From positions 66,050,504 to 66,114,503 of the forward strand of contig CM031620.1 in the NCBI GenBank assembly GCA_018398815.1: DNA of 64,000 nucleotides. Reading direction: 5' to 3'. This DNA comes from Conus ventricosus. Lineage: Eukaryota; Mollusca; Gastropoda; Neogastropoda; Conidae. Positions 42,951 to 54,600 of this stretch are shown here, one piece after another. Every line of letters starts with the position of its first letter. Within the stretch, counting starts at the first letter, position 1. Below the pieces are notes generated by a model. The model made no database searches and was not told the origin of the DNA. It saw only the letters and a program-made list of their open reading frames with translations. A program made the translations under genes and the position numbers.

Positions 42951-45040
42951 GTAGCGACACCTTCGAGTCGCCTAAGATTTTTAGAGTTGCGTTTTCTTGT
43001 TTTGCCTTGACAACGTGTTAGAGTTCCTTCCCTTTTGTTTTGGAGCAACGGACACGACGATCGCTGTGTTATTAACACTTCAGTTTAGAACCACACTAAA
43101 TGGGTAATCCAACACCTCAAAACTCAAAGTACGACTATATGTGGCGAGTTCCTTGACATTAACACTGCAGAAGAAGTTCAGTCACTGCTCACCAATTCAC
43201 CACCTGCAAACCAGTACGACTGTTTGAAGAAAGCTTTGATCAAAACCTTCGACAAGTCCCAGATCCAGGAAGACGCTGAACTCCTGATCTTAATGGACTT
43301 GGGACAAGCGTCCAACTGCCCTTATGCGCAAAATAAATGCTCTCAACGATCACCCAAAAAACTCTGAAAACGTGTGCTTTGTTCCTCATGAACCCCCCCC
43401 CCCCCCCCTCCCCGACATCAGAAGTATTTTGGCTGGACATGATATCACAGACACCAGACGCACTGGCTGAAGCAGCAGACCGGATTTGGGAGACACGTGC
43501 TGCAGGTGTACAGCAGATCTCCACATCACCAACTCAAGCTCTCACAGAACAAGATGCAACCACTGCAGCATCAGAAGAGACTTCTCTGCCATCGAAACAG
43601 CCAAACAACGTGGTCCTCCTTCACAAATTAGCACAACTAACTCTGTGTGTTTCTACCACCAGCGTTTTGGACCAGACGCTCGTCGTTGTCAGGCTGGCTG
43701 CAAATTTTCCTCTTTGATCTCCTGAACAAGCAGGCAAAGCGCATCTTCTTCGGGAAACGCCAAGGCTGGCCGCTAAACGTGGTAGCGGCCAGCTTTTCAA
43801 ATTCAAACACGTTCTCAGTTTATGATAGACGTTTGGGACAATCATTCTGATTGACACTGGTGCTGACGTGTCAGTATATCCAGCCTCAACCCAGGACCGC
43901 AAGACAACCTCACCTTCACTTTCCGCTGCCAACGGAATTTCCATCAAGACATGGGGCAAACGCCGCATCACTTTGGAAATAAAGCTCAAACAAGTCTTCA
44001 CTCATGATTTTTATCTGGCGGATGTCGCATGTCCCATTCTTGGTGCTGATTTTTTGTTGCTCATGATCTGGTCATTGATATCAAGGGCAAACGACTCCTG
44101 CCTGTGGACAAAGTTTCTGTTCGCCTCAAAAGCAGTGATTCACCCATGACTCTTGCAGGTCTCTCGGTAAAACCCGAAAATGCATACTCTGAACTTCTCC
44201 AACAGTTTCCAGAGTTACTCACACCACTGTCAACAAACATGATGTGGGCATCACATTACCACACACGGATCACCTGCTCACGCTCGTGCACGACGCCTGA
44301 ACCCAGAAAAGCTGACTGCTGCAAAGGCTGAATTCTCCAAGATGGAAAAGATGGGTATCATCCGTCGGTCTTATCGCCATGGGGGCCCCACCGCTCCATG
44401 TGGTCCAAGTCAGATGGCCAATGGCGACCCTGTGGTGATTATAGACAACTCAATGCTGCAACCAAAGACGATCGGTACCATTACCCCATATAACAGATTT
44501 CAACAGCCACCTCTCAGGGTGCAACGTCTTTTCGAAGATTGATCTTGTTATAGGCTACCAACAAATTCCCATGACACAATCCTCCATTCCCAAAACAGCA
44601 ATCATAACGCCATTTGGATTGTGGGAGTTCCTACGAATGCCGTTCGGTTTGAAGAATGCCACACAAGCATTTCAAAGGCTCATGGATGGTATTCTACGAG
44701 ACATACCTTGCACGTTTGTCTGTGTTGATGACATCTTGGTTGCCAGTCGCTCACATGACGAGCACCTTGACCATCTCCTACAGCTTCTCCAGCTCCTCTC
44801 GACAAACGGACTGGTCATCAACAAAGCAAAATGTGTTTTTGGTGTTAGTGAGCTGGACTTCCTTGGACATCGTGTGACTTCTGAAGGGATACGTCCACTG
44901 CCAGACAGAGTAACTTCTCTTCAAAACACTGCTCCACCTACTGATCGTGCTGGCCTTCAGCGGTTCCTTGGTTTGATGAACTACTATCATCGTTTCATTC
45001 CACACTCTGAGGAACATGGCATCTACTCAGTTGGCAGTTT
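42950..45040 (+). pseudogene. Ty3/gypsy retrotransposon fragment (gag-protease-RT), CsRn1-like
   Basis: Gag text (SLLTNSPPANQYDCLKKALI, about 43176-43235) leads through a frame break and a poly-C run at 43391-43410 to a CHCC-type gag motif CFYHQRFGPDARRCQAGC (43648-43701), the pattern of the CsRn1 clade. The aspartic protease reads LIDTGADVSVYP (about 43847-43882). RT includes ITPFGLWEFLRMPFGLKNAT (about 44600-44660), CVDDILVAS (about 44721-44747, Cys where Tyr/Phe is usual) and ELDFLGHRVTSEGI (about 44851-44892). It is truncated after LMNYYHRFIPH; RNase H, integrase and 3' LTR are missing. TGTAGCGACACC at about 42952 could be the 5' LTR start. Many frameshifts; dead. Confidence 0.85.
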
Positions 45041-45137
45041 CAGCTGATAGATGTGTTGCTTCGATACGACGATAGCGAGCCGGAAGTTATTACCGGAAAT
45101 GACTGAGTGGAGGAAGAAAGTGTGAGGGGGTAGGCTT

Positions 45138-45371
45138 GAGAGAATGTAAATATCTATGTTCAAGCTCACCATATCTTATTTTGCAAAAACTCCCCCTTTT
45201 CACATACAAATCACGTACTTCTCATGTCAGTTTTGATCAAAATTAACACCTGTTTTACAATTAAACTTAACACGTAAAAACAGCAAAAATTGACGTAATC
45301 GTTACTTTAAAATGGGGGTTTTCATGCAAAATAAGATGGGTGATCGTGAACAAAGATATTTACATTCTCTC
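45138..45371. mobile_element. ~234-bp foldback / MITE-like element
   Basis: The arms GAGAGAATGTAAATATCT (45138 on) and AGATATTTACATTCTCTC (ending 45371) pair over about 63 bp with a few mismatches; the AT-rich centre is about 105 bp. No coding capacity. It abuts the palindrome at the element-2 edge. Confidence 0.75.
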
Positions 45372-45399
45372 TCCATGGCTAAGTAAAGCCTTTAATCAA

Positions 45400-45539
45400 C
45401 TAGACTAAGCGTTCTTGTAAGAACGTTTGACCTAGTTTACCGCACTGCTTTGTAGGCCTGAGCGTTCTTACAAGAACGTTTGACCTAATTGCTAGCCTGT
45501 AAACTAGGTCAAACGTTCTTACAAGAATGCTTAGTCTAG
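45400..45539. repeat. 40-bp-arm palindrome at the edge of element 2
   Basis: Arms 45400-45439 and 45500-45539 match with one mismatch, starting CTAGACTAAGCGTTCTTGTA. A third GCGTTCTTACAAGAACGTTT copy lies in the loop (about 45463-45490). Each copy has an internal small palindrome (GTTCTT..AAGAAC). The outer word AAACTAGGTCAAACG matches the core of the tandem repeats at 1689-1870. Confidence 0.9.
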
Positions 45540-45540
45540 A

Positions 45541-45765
45541 CCGCTGCTGTGCTCCTCTTTTTTCAACCAGGCTTGCAACTGGCTTTGGCAGAGTTACAGC
45601 AGTAACTGCTGTAGCCGAGCTTTTATGGCGGCTCTAATCGCCAGTAGTAGTACATCTGTCATTGTATATTTGGAGCATTTATATGGAGATAGTGCTGGCT
45701 ACACACTACTCCTCTCCATACTGGTAGATGTACTAAGGTCTGCCTAGCCCTATCTAGTTTGTTTG
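45541..45765. repeat. element-terminal flank, inverted copy of 1483-1690
   Basis: Near-identical reverse complement of the sequence 3' of gene X copy 1; see 1483-1690. Confidence 0.8.
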
Positions 45766-46385
45766 CAAGAACTCCCGAAAATCACAATCTATTTGCATGA
45801 ACTTAATGATACTTTGACGTTTGCTATACAGCTCAGTAATGCTGATCCCCAGCTTGTGGAATTTGGGATAGTTGTAAAAACATATTGAAAGCTGAATAAG
45901 TTTTCTGGCATATGAATCAGACATGCCCACCTGCGCCTTAAGAAATGAACGCCATGTTTGAAGCGGTTTTGTTCTTTTAAACTTGGATTGAGCTGTCTCA
46001 AGCCAGCGCCCAACAATTAACGCATGATGGAGTGTTTTGCTTTGGTCAACTTTCAACAACGCAGCGCCATTTTTAAATAAGGAACCATCTCATCAATAGT
46101 CAAACACATATTGAAATTGACCGCATCTTGTTCGCTAATGTCATTTTCAGTGTTTTCATCTTTCTTAACCAACAAGCCTTTAAGATCGGTGTTCATTTCT
46201 AAAGCAGTTGGTTCGCCTTTTTCTTTTTCTGTTCCTTCTAAAAAAGCAATGCTTCTTTTGGGTTTTGCTGGCAAAGAACAGGCTTCGCCTAGTTCTTTTT
46301 TTGACAAATACTCTAACATGCTAGTAAAGTAAAACTTGTGATCTTGAATAGCGCGAGCCTGTTCTTCGGTAAACCTGTTAGCCAT
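45754..46385 (-). pseudogene. gene X, copy 2 (frameshifted at a different place)
   Basis: About 210 codons from the ATG at 46385 (MANRFTEEQARAIQ). It matches copy 1 in KPKRSIAFLEGTEKEK, NFNMCLTIDEMVPYL, HHALIVGRWLETAQ and SDSYARKLIQLSICFYNYPK, and ends with ISITELYSKRQS...DFREFLQTN at the stop at 45754. One frame break near 46070, where copy 1 is intact; conversely copy 1 is broken where this copy is intact. It is divergent from the polymerase at 46729 and next to the element edge. Function unknown. Confidence 0.65.
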
Positions 46386-46728
46386 TGTTAAAATAACAAC
46401 ACACCCAAACACAGTAGTCAGTAGGAGCACAGTAAAACACAACCTTCTCTCACGACAGTCAGTGAGAGAATGATGAAATCTACCTCTGCGGCGGCGCATG
46501 CACGACTGAATTGCGCATTGCGACAATAGATTTTTTCTGGAATGATTGCCCCACGATCACGCCACACATGAGTCATGCCAAAACAACCGTGAGGTGACCC
46601 AAGCACAAGCGTGCAGCGGCAGCACTCAGTCAGCTACCCGTTATTGATTTCTCTTCTGCTTCTTGCGTAAAACAAGAGGAACGGCTAGTTACTTATTTTT
46701 TAATTTATGATTTTATTTGAGTTTAAAA
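46386..46728. promoter_or_regulatory. divergent promoter between gene X and polymerase 2
   Basis: On the minus strand, the 60 bp before gene X resemble the same part of copy 1 (a GTGTTTGGGTGTGTT / GTGTTTTGGTGTGTT word close to the ATG). On the plus side TTTGAGTT at 46716-46723 lies five bases before the polymerase ATG. No gene in the spacer. Confidence 0.5.
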
Positions 46729-49700
46729 ATGAAGCCCGAAGTAGTTACAGAGCTTAGTAATATACTTTACGAGTTGGATTGGGAGAGGGAGGGTGATAAA
46801 GATCAGTTAAAGAGCAGGTTTGAAGAATTAATTAATGATCTGTTTGGGCGGACAGCTATGCGGGAAAGCGTAAAGCAGGCCATCAGTAAAATACCAGATT
46901 CTTGGCACCAACCGGTTATAGAGTTGTTTGCTATTTTAGTTGATAATATGGCCCCTGAAGATGCTAATCTGACTGTTTCTACCGACCCTGAAGGAGTAGC
47001 TATTTGCTTTAATGAAGATCAGGTTTTACGTTTAGAAAAGACTATGAAAACAGTTGAATTTAAAAATTTTTTTTTAAATTTATTTTAGTTTAAAAAGGGT
47101 GCTGAACACATTTAATCTGATTTTAAAAAAATTGTAATGAAAAAATTGACAAAAAAATTTAAAAGTGTTAAACTTTTTTTTTAAAGTGTTTTTGGGTTTT
47201 GGGAGAATGAGAAAACAATATAATAAAAAAACATGGGAAAACTTTTTGACGAACAATTAAAGTGATGAACTTTAAATGTAGTTTCAGAAAAAGCTAAAAT
47301 TTGGGGGGTGTTATTGAAAGGGTTAACGTGTCTTGAAGTGTTGAAACCCTTTTTGGGCGAAGAAAAAAGCATTTTTTTAACTTACTTTTATTTACATTTT
47401 TTTTTTTAAAATTTAATTAAATTTTTGGTTTTAAAAAAATAAAAAAACCTCACAAGCATGTCTGATTTAAAAAAACTGCCACCACAATTTAAAAAAAGGT
47501 ATGAAAAAAAAATTAACCCAAAAAGTTTAGTGAAGTAGACATGGACATCATTAGCTCCCGAACTTTCAAAAGCGTAGAAACTTTGCAATCCCCAAAAATC
47601 CCAGAGAATTTTCCCAATGCAGCCGCCATTAAAATTTTTGTTGGCCGTTTTTTGATTGATTTATAAGCCTGTTTAAAAGGTAACATGCAATTTTTTTGGG
47701 TTTCAACAAACGAAAAAGTAACATCTATCCGTTTTAAAATTCTGAATGGGCTGATTAAAAGTTTTACCCTTTTTAAACCCAAAACAAGTGAAGAAGCAAA
47801 TTGCGGGGTTTGGGGGCCTGGCCCTAAAGGGAACGTCCTTCAAATTATTTTGGGAACAAACAAAGTTATGGGGGTATTTTGGCAATTCTTACCTTCCTCT
47901 TCCAAGAGAGTTGGGTTTAAAAAACGACAGCCCTTAAACATAAAAAAAATCCTGACAGCATTTGTTTTATGTGGGTGTTTTAGGTTTTTTACATCCTGTT
48001 AAAAAGAACGCAGAAAGAGAATCCAACTATAAACCCAATACAAACAAGAGCGGAATTTTGGGAAAACCCAAAACCCTTCCCCTTAAGTAAAGAAAGTATA
48101 TCTCAGTTTGAAGAGCAAAAAAAAAACCCCAACCCCGAAAAACTATACACTTTGGTTGCAGAAGAAATCAAGTGCCCAAAGGATTTCTCCCAAAAGCTCC
48201 TATTTTTGGCAAACCACTTAACAAACATGTAGACTGAAACTTTTTGCAGTTTGGGCAAAAAAGTCATTATTATTAACCCAAACAATAACGACTTATGGCT
48301 TATACAAACAAAAAAAATTTTTAAAACAAGGGCTTTGTAAAAGGGTTCGGGCAAAAACCCCAACTAAGAAGCAGCTGCTTTCAAAAATCATTGAAAAAAG
48401 TTTTTAGACTGTAAAACCCAAAACCCTCCTCACCCCCTAAACCAGGGTCTAAAGTTATTTTTTAAAGAAGTACGCAAAATGCAAATGAGCCCATACTTGG
48501 TTTATCTGATTTTAAAATAAATTCGGGGCCGCAAACTACTTCCACAACAAGAACAAAAACACCCTTTAAAAACCCACCATCAGATCGTTTTTTATGCTTT
48601 ATGTTGTTAGGTCAGAGGGGGCACACAAAAACCCCCGAAATTTACAGAGGCCCCCAAGGCAGCTAGGGGTTTTTTAACAACACATAAACCCAACTTCCAT
48701 CATTTAAACCAATAAACTAAACCCTTTTCAGACATTTTATGACTCCTAAGACCAAGAACATTATGACTCATCTACACACTTTTGGGAATTTGCGGTTTAG
48801 AGCAAACACCTAACAGTAAAGACGTACAGTAAAGACCACGATCGCATTACGGCAAATTCAAGGGCTGCACACAACAAGTGTAATCTTTCAACTTAAGGGT
48901 TTATCCCCAAAAAAAAGGGGAAAATGCCAAACTTCTTTCATAACCCCACGAGGTTACGAATTTTCATTTTATCCCTGCAAGCATGCTTCTGAATTAAAAA
49001 AGGGTTTCCTGCATTGCAAAAGGGCTTCAGAAAAAATACATGATTTTTTTTCTCTTTACTTTTTTTCCTTTTTTTACTCTGCCCAAAAATTTGGGGTAGT
49101 TTGGGTAATTTTGCGGGGGGCTCTACAAACTTTCAATCACTAAAAAATATTTTGGCCCCCTTTTTGTGCGTTTAAAAGGTCTAACCCCTTTTGAAAACAG
49201 GAAAATCGTGGGGTAGGTTTTTATGAAAACCGCTTCCTCCTAAAAGGGGCTTTTTTTTCTAGTCTTTGAGGCCAAAAACAAACTGACTCTGAATAAAAAA
49301 TACGGGTCAGAAAGCCGGGCAGAATTACACTCAAACAATGGGGGGATTATTCCCCGATCAATAATTTTTGGGTTTACGTGTGTTTTTTGGCAGACGTTTT
49401 TCAGAATTTTCAGAACTACCTGCATGAAACCCTTTCAGCTTAGACTCCTTCCCAAAATTCCTCTGGGCCCCGGCCTTTTTTGGGATGCCCTTTTTTAAAG
49501 TCTACAAACAACCAGATTGACTTTTAAAAATCTGATCTACCCCCACTCCAAAAGATTTGAAGACGGTTTTAAGGGGAGGTATTAATGGCCCCACAACCTT
49601 ACTCAAAAACCCAAAAACCAAATATTTAGACACTATAAACCCCCAAACCGCCCCAAATATCCCAAGGAACTTTTGACCCCAACAAACTGTATTGGAAAGG

Positions 49701-50860
49701 GGCCCGAGTAAAACCCCTTCCACTGAAAACTTAAAAATGATAAAAAAAGGGCCTCATAAAAGTTTAAAACTGTTTAGGCCCCCGCTGGGCCCCAGCTTCC
49801 CCCCTTTTAATCCAAAAGGAAAAATCTTAGAAGTAGACTTAGAAACCTAAAAAATTACCCCGATCTCCCCAAAAGATTCCCCCTACCCCCAGAAAATTTA
49901 AAAAATGAGCCCCATCGAAACCCCCTAAAAAAAGGCCTAAACTTAACATAAAACTAAAAAATGGTGGGCCCTTAAAAGACTCCAACCTTTTACCTAAAGC
50001 ACGGACTTTAAAAAAAGAGCGTTCATAGAATTTATTGGGGTTTTAACAAGAGCCTTTTATGAAAGGGCCAAAACACAAAAAGAAAAACTGAACTTAGAAC
50101 CCAAGCCACTGACCTTTAGAAAAAGACTTCCTTTTTAAAATGATTGAACAACAGCTTTTTTTGGGGAAAAAACCCTTTAAAAAACCACACAAACGTAAAA
50201 AATTTGAAATTTGTTAAAAAAAGAAAACCAAGCAAATTAATTTTTTCCCCTAAAAAACCCAACAAACAAGACTTTAGAAATTTAACCCACAGCCTGGTTT
50301 GGGGATTAGATGAAAAAAAAGGATTTAAGCTAGACAAACCGGTTTTTTAGGGTTTAAATGTATTAGATTTCAAAGTTATTTATGCTAGAATTTCTATATA
50401 ACCCACTTTTTAAACCCCGTAAACCCCAAAACAGAGTCCTTTACACAGACACTGATTTGTTTTTTTTCCTGGGTGTTTTCCCAAATGAAAAAATTTTACA
50501 AAGACTTTGAAAACCCGGGGGTTTCAAAAGGGAAATGAAAGGGGGGGACGACACATGTGACATCCCAAAGACAGTCCCTTTCCCTTCAACTGTTAACAAA
50601 GAAAGTAATTTGGGAAAAAGAAGGGAAACCAATGGGGGAGTTTAAAAAAAAATATGTTTTTGGGCGAAGAAGTATTGCGTTTCCAGCCAGACTTTTAAAA
50701 GAAGAAGGCCCAAGGTCATAAGTAAAAAAAATTGTCAAAAAAAAAAAAAAAAAAAAATCACGACAACCAAAAAAAAGCAAAATCTCTTTGAAAACAAAGT
50801 ATTTTATCACACAAATGTTAATTTTGGCTTTTACTCTTCATCAAGTAAACCCAACTGCAG
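46729..50860 (+). pseudogene. protein-primed family B DNA polymerase, element 2 (corrupted sequence)
   Basis: The first about 120 codons (46729-47088) are clean: KPEVVTELSNILYELDW, RESVKQAISKIPDSWHQPVI, ELFAILVDNMAPEDANLTV, matching the N-terminal part of the element-1 polymerase (RASVVHAISQVPG...MLAVLIDYVTINEENLEV). After about 47090 the text is corrupted, but later landmarks survive: NPLKNHTNVKNLKF and KPNKQDFRNL near 50170-50280, FKLDKPVF at about 50325-50347, and motif C LYTDTDL at about 50437-50457. Orientation and place differ from element 1. Product role as for element 1. Confidence 0.75.
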
Positions 50861-50984
50861 TTTAAAAAAAATCACTAGTTTTCCCAACAATAAAAGAGAA
50901 AATTACGTCAATCCTGAATTTTCATATGCTGTAGGGCATTGGAAAAACTTTAAAAAATTTTAAATTGACTGACTTGGCCCTTTT

Positions 50985-51165
50985 ACTTAACTTAAGAAAA
51001 CCCAACTAGTACTTTCTTTAAAAATTAACAAGAACTTAACTTAAAACCGAACTAGTACTTTTAAATAGGGCTTATAATTTACTTGAACTTAACTTATAAT
51101 TTACTTGCACTTAAAATTAAAAAGTACTTCTATAAATAACTTAACTTGTACGTATCTAGTTCTTT
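50985..51165. repeat. AACTTAA-rich iterated array, element 2
   Basis: Repeated ACTAGTACTT and AACTTAACTTATAATTTACTTG words, analogous to 2096-2215 and again next to the small-gene cluster. Confidence 0.55.
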
Positions 51166-51169
51166 TCTA

Positions 51170-52739
51170 AATTTTTTATTTAGTCCCCTTAAAAAAACAA
51201 ATTTCCCAAAAAAAAAGGGTCAAATGCAGAGGGTTTTAATTTACTTGCAGAAGCGGGTTCTTCTTCTTTTCTGTTTTTGTGGGGGGGTTTTTGCTTTTCT
51301 GCAAAATAAGGGGGGTTAGACATTGTAAAGCAAAAAACCCCCCCCCCAACAACAACCAACCCGCAAATACATAATAATACATTTATCGTTTGATTGTGAT
51401 TGTGTTGTTGGGTTAAATTTTGTTTTGTTGGAGGGGGCGATGTTGGGATTACTATCTAACTATTTTTGTTTTTTCTGCTTGGCTTGGGGGGGGGTTTTTT
51501 TGTTTTTTTGATAGTCTATGGCCCGCCACAAACGCCCGAATTTTTGTTTAGTAACACTACTTACCTTTCGGACATTTTACTTGTGGGACATTTTACTTGT
51601 TGGGAAAATTCTGCTCCGCGACTGTCCTTCGGGCTGGGCCTGCACGTCCTTTTTCTCCTGAAACGCTCTTTTTTTTAATTTCGAATTTTAAAATTTTAAA
51701 ATGATCAAAATTTAAAATGATTAAAAATAATTAATCCCCAAAAATGGGCAAAACATCGTCCCAAAACTGTAATACCCTGGGCACAAACGAATTTCTAGGG
51801 CCTTTTAAAAAAACCGGATTTTTTGATAAGCAAATTTTAAATCTTCTTCTGAATCAAACCCACGCCAACTTACTTACTAAAATTAGCATATAACTAATCA
51901 TTTTCCCGCCCCACCCTCAAAAACCCTTTTTTACCCTAGCGTGGGTTTGTAAACCCAGCGTAGTAATTCTCAACGTCTGATGAAACAGTTTTTGGATTTG
52001 TTCAAAAACTTAAATTCGTTGGCCCAAATACGTCTAGTTTTAACACCACCAGAGAGTATAATCTTTTTTTATGGGATGGTCCCACGAGAAAATCTGCTTG
52101 CTCCTCACACTTTAAAAAGTTCGTCCAATTTCCCTTTTTTAAAAAAAATAAAAAAATTTTATAATACTTTTAAAAACCCTGAGTTTAACGGGTTTGGTTA
52201 ATTATCAGTTTCCTATTGGAGGGTGTTATAGTTTATTAAAACCCCTTGAAAAATTTTTTTTTGGGGGTTAAAAATAAAATCCCCAACGGGGAAAGATAAA
52301 GATTCGCCAAAACTAGTTGCAACTTTTTTTTTTGTTTTTAACAACAAAAGATTTTTTGATTAAAAAGCACTAGACAGTCTTTGTATTTGATTTTTTTAAT
52401 TATTTTTTTAGTTAATAAAAAATGATAAAAAAAAGATTAAAAATACGATTTACCATTTGCTGTGTTTGGGAGGCCCTTAGATAGGCTTAGTGTGTTAGCA
52501 AAAAACTGTTAAAAGAGCGGGGTGACCTGGGAAAGGTTACTTTGAGGATTTGTTAAGGGTTTATAGTTGTAATTACTGCAAGGTTTTCGCAAAGATTTTC
52601 TTATTACACGGGGGATTACCCCAAAAAATATTAATACATAGAAAGTTTAATTCATAAGAAAATTTTGATTTATAAAAAGTGCGGGATTTGGTTCGGGGGG
52701 GAAAGGGTTTTTTAAAGCATTGGCTTTCTCGGGAAGCAA
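51170..52739. other. corrupted small-gene region (counterpart of about 2240-3679)
   Basis: Position and scattered similarity, such as the ATGA-start A-rich box near 52420-52430 against 3460-3475, suggest the element-2 versions of the small genes. No individual frame can be supported. Confidence 0.35.
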
Positions 52740-53070
52740 TTATATTTTTTAGAAATTTGGGGTCATGAAGAGAGAGAACTCATAAAAAGGGCAATGGAAG
52801 ATTTAGCTAAGGGCAAAGACGCTTATGTGAAAACGAAGCCACTTGACTTTATAATAAAAAGTTAAGGGAAAACGGGGGCATGCAAGCACAATTTACAGAC
52901 GTTGATGACGCAAGATGAGTTTTACTGGGAAAGGGAAAGAAGTTTCAAACATCGCCGCCGCCGAATGTCTGACTTTTAATGAACCACTGAGGAAAAAGAA
53001 GACGCAGAATGTTTTTATTGCATTTGGCCTGCCCTCATCTACTTGTGCCATTTCTTGTTAAAAAAAAAGG
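52740..53070 (+). pseudogene. element-2 copy of the 3726-4133 gene (corrupted)
   Basis: A short stretch around 52770-52850 follows the element-1 pattern TCATGAAGAGAGAGAACT...GCAATGGAAGATTTAGCTAA...GACGCTTATG (compare 3820-3880). It lies directly before the integrase copy, as in element 1. Confidence 0.5.
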
Positions 53071-53089
53071 GCATTTAAAATATAACAAA

Positions 53090-54010
53090 CGAAGTACAAA
53101 ATATTTTATTCTCCTAAAGGGTTTTGGAAGGGAAAGACGCATTGAAAACGAAAAGCGGCTGAGTGTCTGAATCAAAACGAAAGACTGCTTTAAAAAAGGG
53201 AAATTTTGGCAAATATATCTGCGCCCAAAAAGAATAATAAGCCCTAGATTTTTTAAACTCAGTTCCAAAATAACCCCCCAGATGGACTTGCTGTATCTTC
53301 CACAGACAAATTTAAAGAAAAAATTTTAAGTATCTGACATTGTTCCCAGGGGCTTCAAAACAAAACGTAAACCTTTTAAGGGATAAAAGCTCACTGCGGG
53401 GCTGTGGCTTTACAACAAATTACATGCGGGCCCCCTTTAAAGTACCCTAGGATATTCAATTTGATGAGGGAAAAGATTTTAAAAGGGTTTCTGTAAACCA
53501 CTTTTTTTTAAAAATTTTACAGTTAAGGAGGGATCCCAGGCAACCACGACAAAACCCTAGTAGAAAACTTTATAAGAAACACTGAACGGTTTACCTATAA
53601 ATATCACAGAAAATTATGGACATCGAATACGGAAAAACGCAACACAGAATGGGTTAGGAGATTCCCAGCAGTCTAACTCCCATAACAATGAAAAATTTAA
53701 AGAAACCCCCTTAAACCAGTAAACGCAATCAAATTAAAAAAATTAGCATTTAAAGATGGCGGGGGCTAAAAAAAACCTTCCCGTTTGGATTTAAAGTAAG
53801 ATACTTGTTGCTCCTGAGAACGGGGGGCGATTTTAAAATTTAAACCAAGATCCAATTAGGCGAGACGTTTTGAAGTTAAAGAATATGAAAACAACCCCTC
53901 CCGTTTTATTTAGAGAAAATTTTTTAAAAAACCTGCCCCTAAAAGATCCTTTGTTCGCGAAGATTGCAAGTTGCCCCCGCCAAACACAGTGGTTTTAAAA
54001 AAAAAAAGTA
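53090..54010 (+). pseudogene. DDE integrase, element 2 (corrupted)
   Basis: Landmarks in successive frames: IFYSPKGFWKGK (about 53100-53135), QMDLLYLPQT (about 53279-53308, holding the first Asp), a block equivalent to the second Asp (TTTGATGAGGGAAAAGATTT, about 53459), an equivalent of VENF (about 53560), NTEWVRRF (about 53642-53665), and a C-terminal SFVRED tail near 53950. Diverged from, but collinear with, 4141-5094. Confidence 0.75.
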
Positions 54011-54079
54011 TTTGCTAAACTTATTTTTTTTTTAAACTTTTTTTTTTTTAAACCCTTTTTTTTGGTTTTAACGATTTTG

Positions 54080-54330
54080 TTTTTTTTTCAATGGGCTTTT
54101 TAAATTTCCCTCTGTTACCTGCGTGAAAAAAGTTTTTTTTCCACTCCCTTTTTAAGTTCAATTTTTTTTTCGTCTATAATTCCCCCCCACCATCGCCAAA
54201 GCCTATGAAAATTTTTGCGTAAGTTTTCATCCGTAACATTTTTTTTTCAAAGAACAAAGTTTTGCTGTGCTAGGGCAACAAAAAGTGTGCTTTTGTAATT
54301 TAGGAGTTAAAATTTTTTAAAAAAGCACTT
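54080..54330 (-). pseudogene. element-2 copy of the 84-residue coiled-coil gene (corrupted)
   Basis: The plus-strand text TTTTCATCCGTAACATT (about 54222) parallels TTCTTCATCCGTGATGTT at 9118 in element 1. It follows the integrase directly; the 5124 gene and the polymerase are not between them here. Confidence 0.5.
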
Positions 54331-54339
54331 TCAAACATG

Positions 54340-54600
54340 GCACAGGCCTAACCCCAAACCCAAGACCCCCAAAGCTAAAGAGGGGGCGCCCAACCCCCGA
54401 AACTAAAAAGCAACACTAACCCACACTTATGCTAGCTACACGAGGGCCCCTATTACAAAGAAAGAGTATTTAAAACTTAGCATATTTCTTTCTGTAACCC
54501 TAACTTATCCAAGTCGCTTTCTATTTCCTTTTTAATTCAGTTTTTGCTCTAACCAAACGTTTAACCTCCATTTTTAATTAAGATTATTTTAAATTAATCT
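54340..54600 (-). pseudogene. element-2 copy of the two-helix membrane protein gene (corrupted)
   Basis: CACAGGCC...AAGCTAAAGA...GGGCGCCCA at 54340-54395 parallels CACAGGCCGAGAGCTAAAGA...GTGCGCCTA at 9265-9320. Confidence 0.45.
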
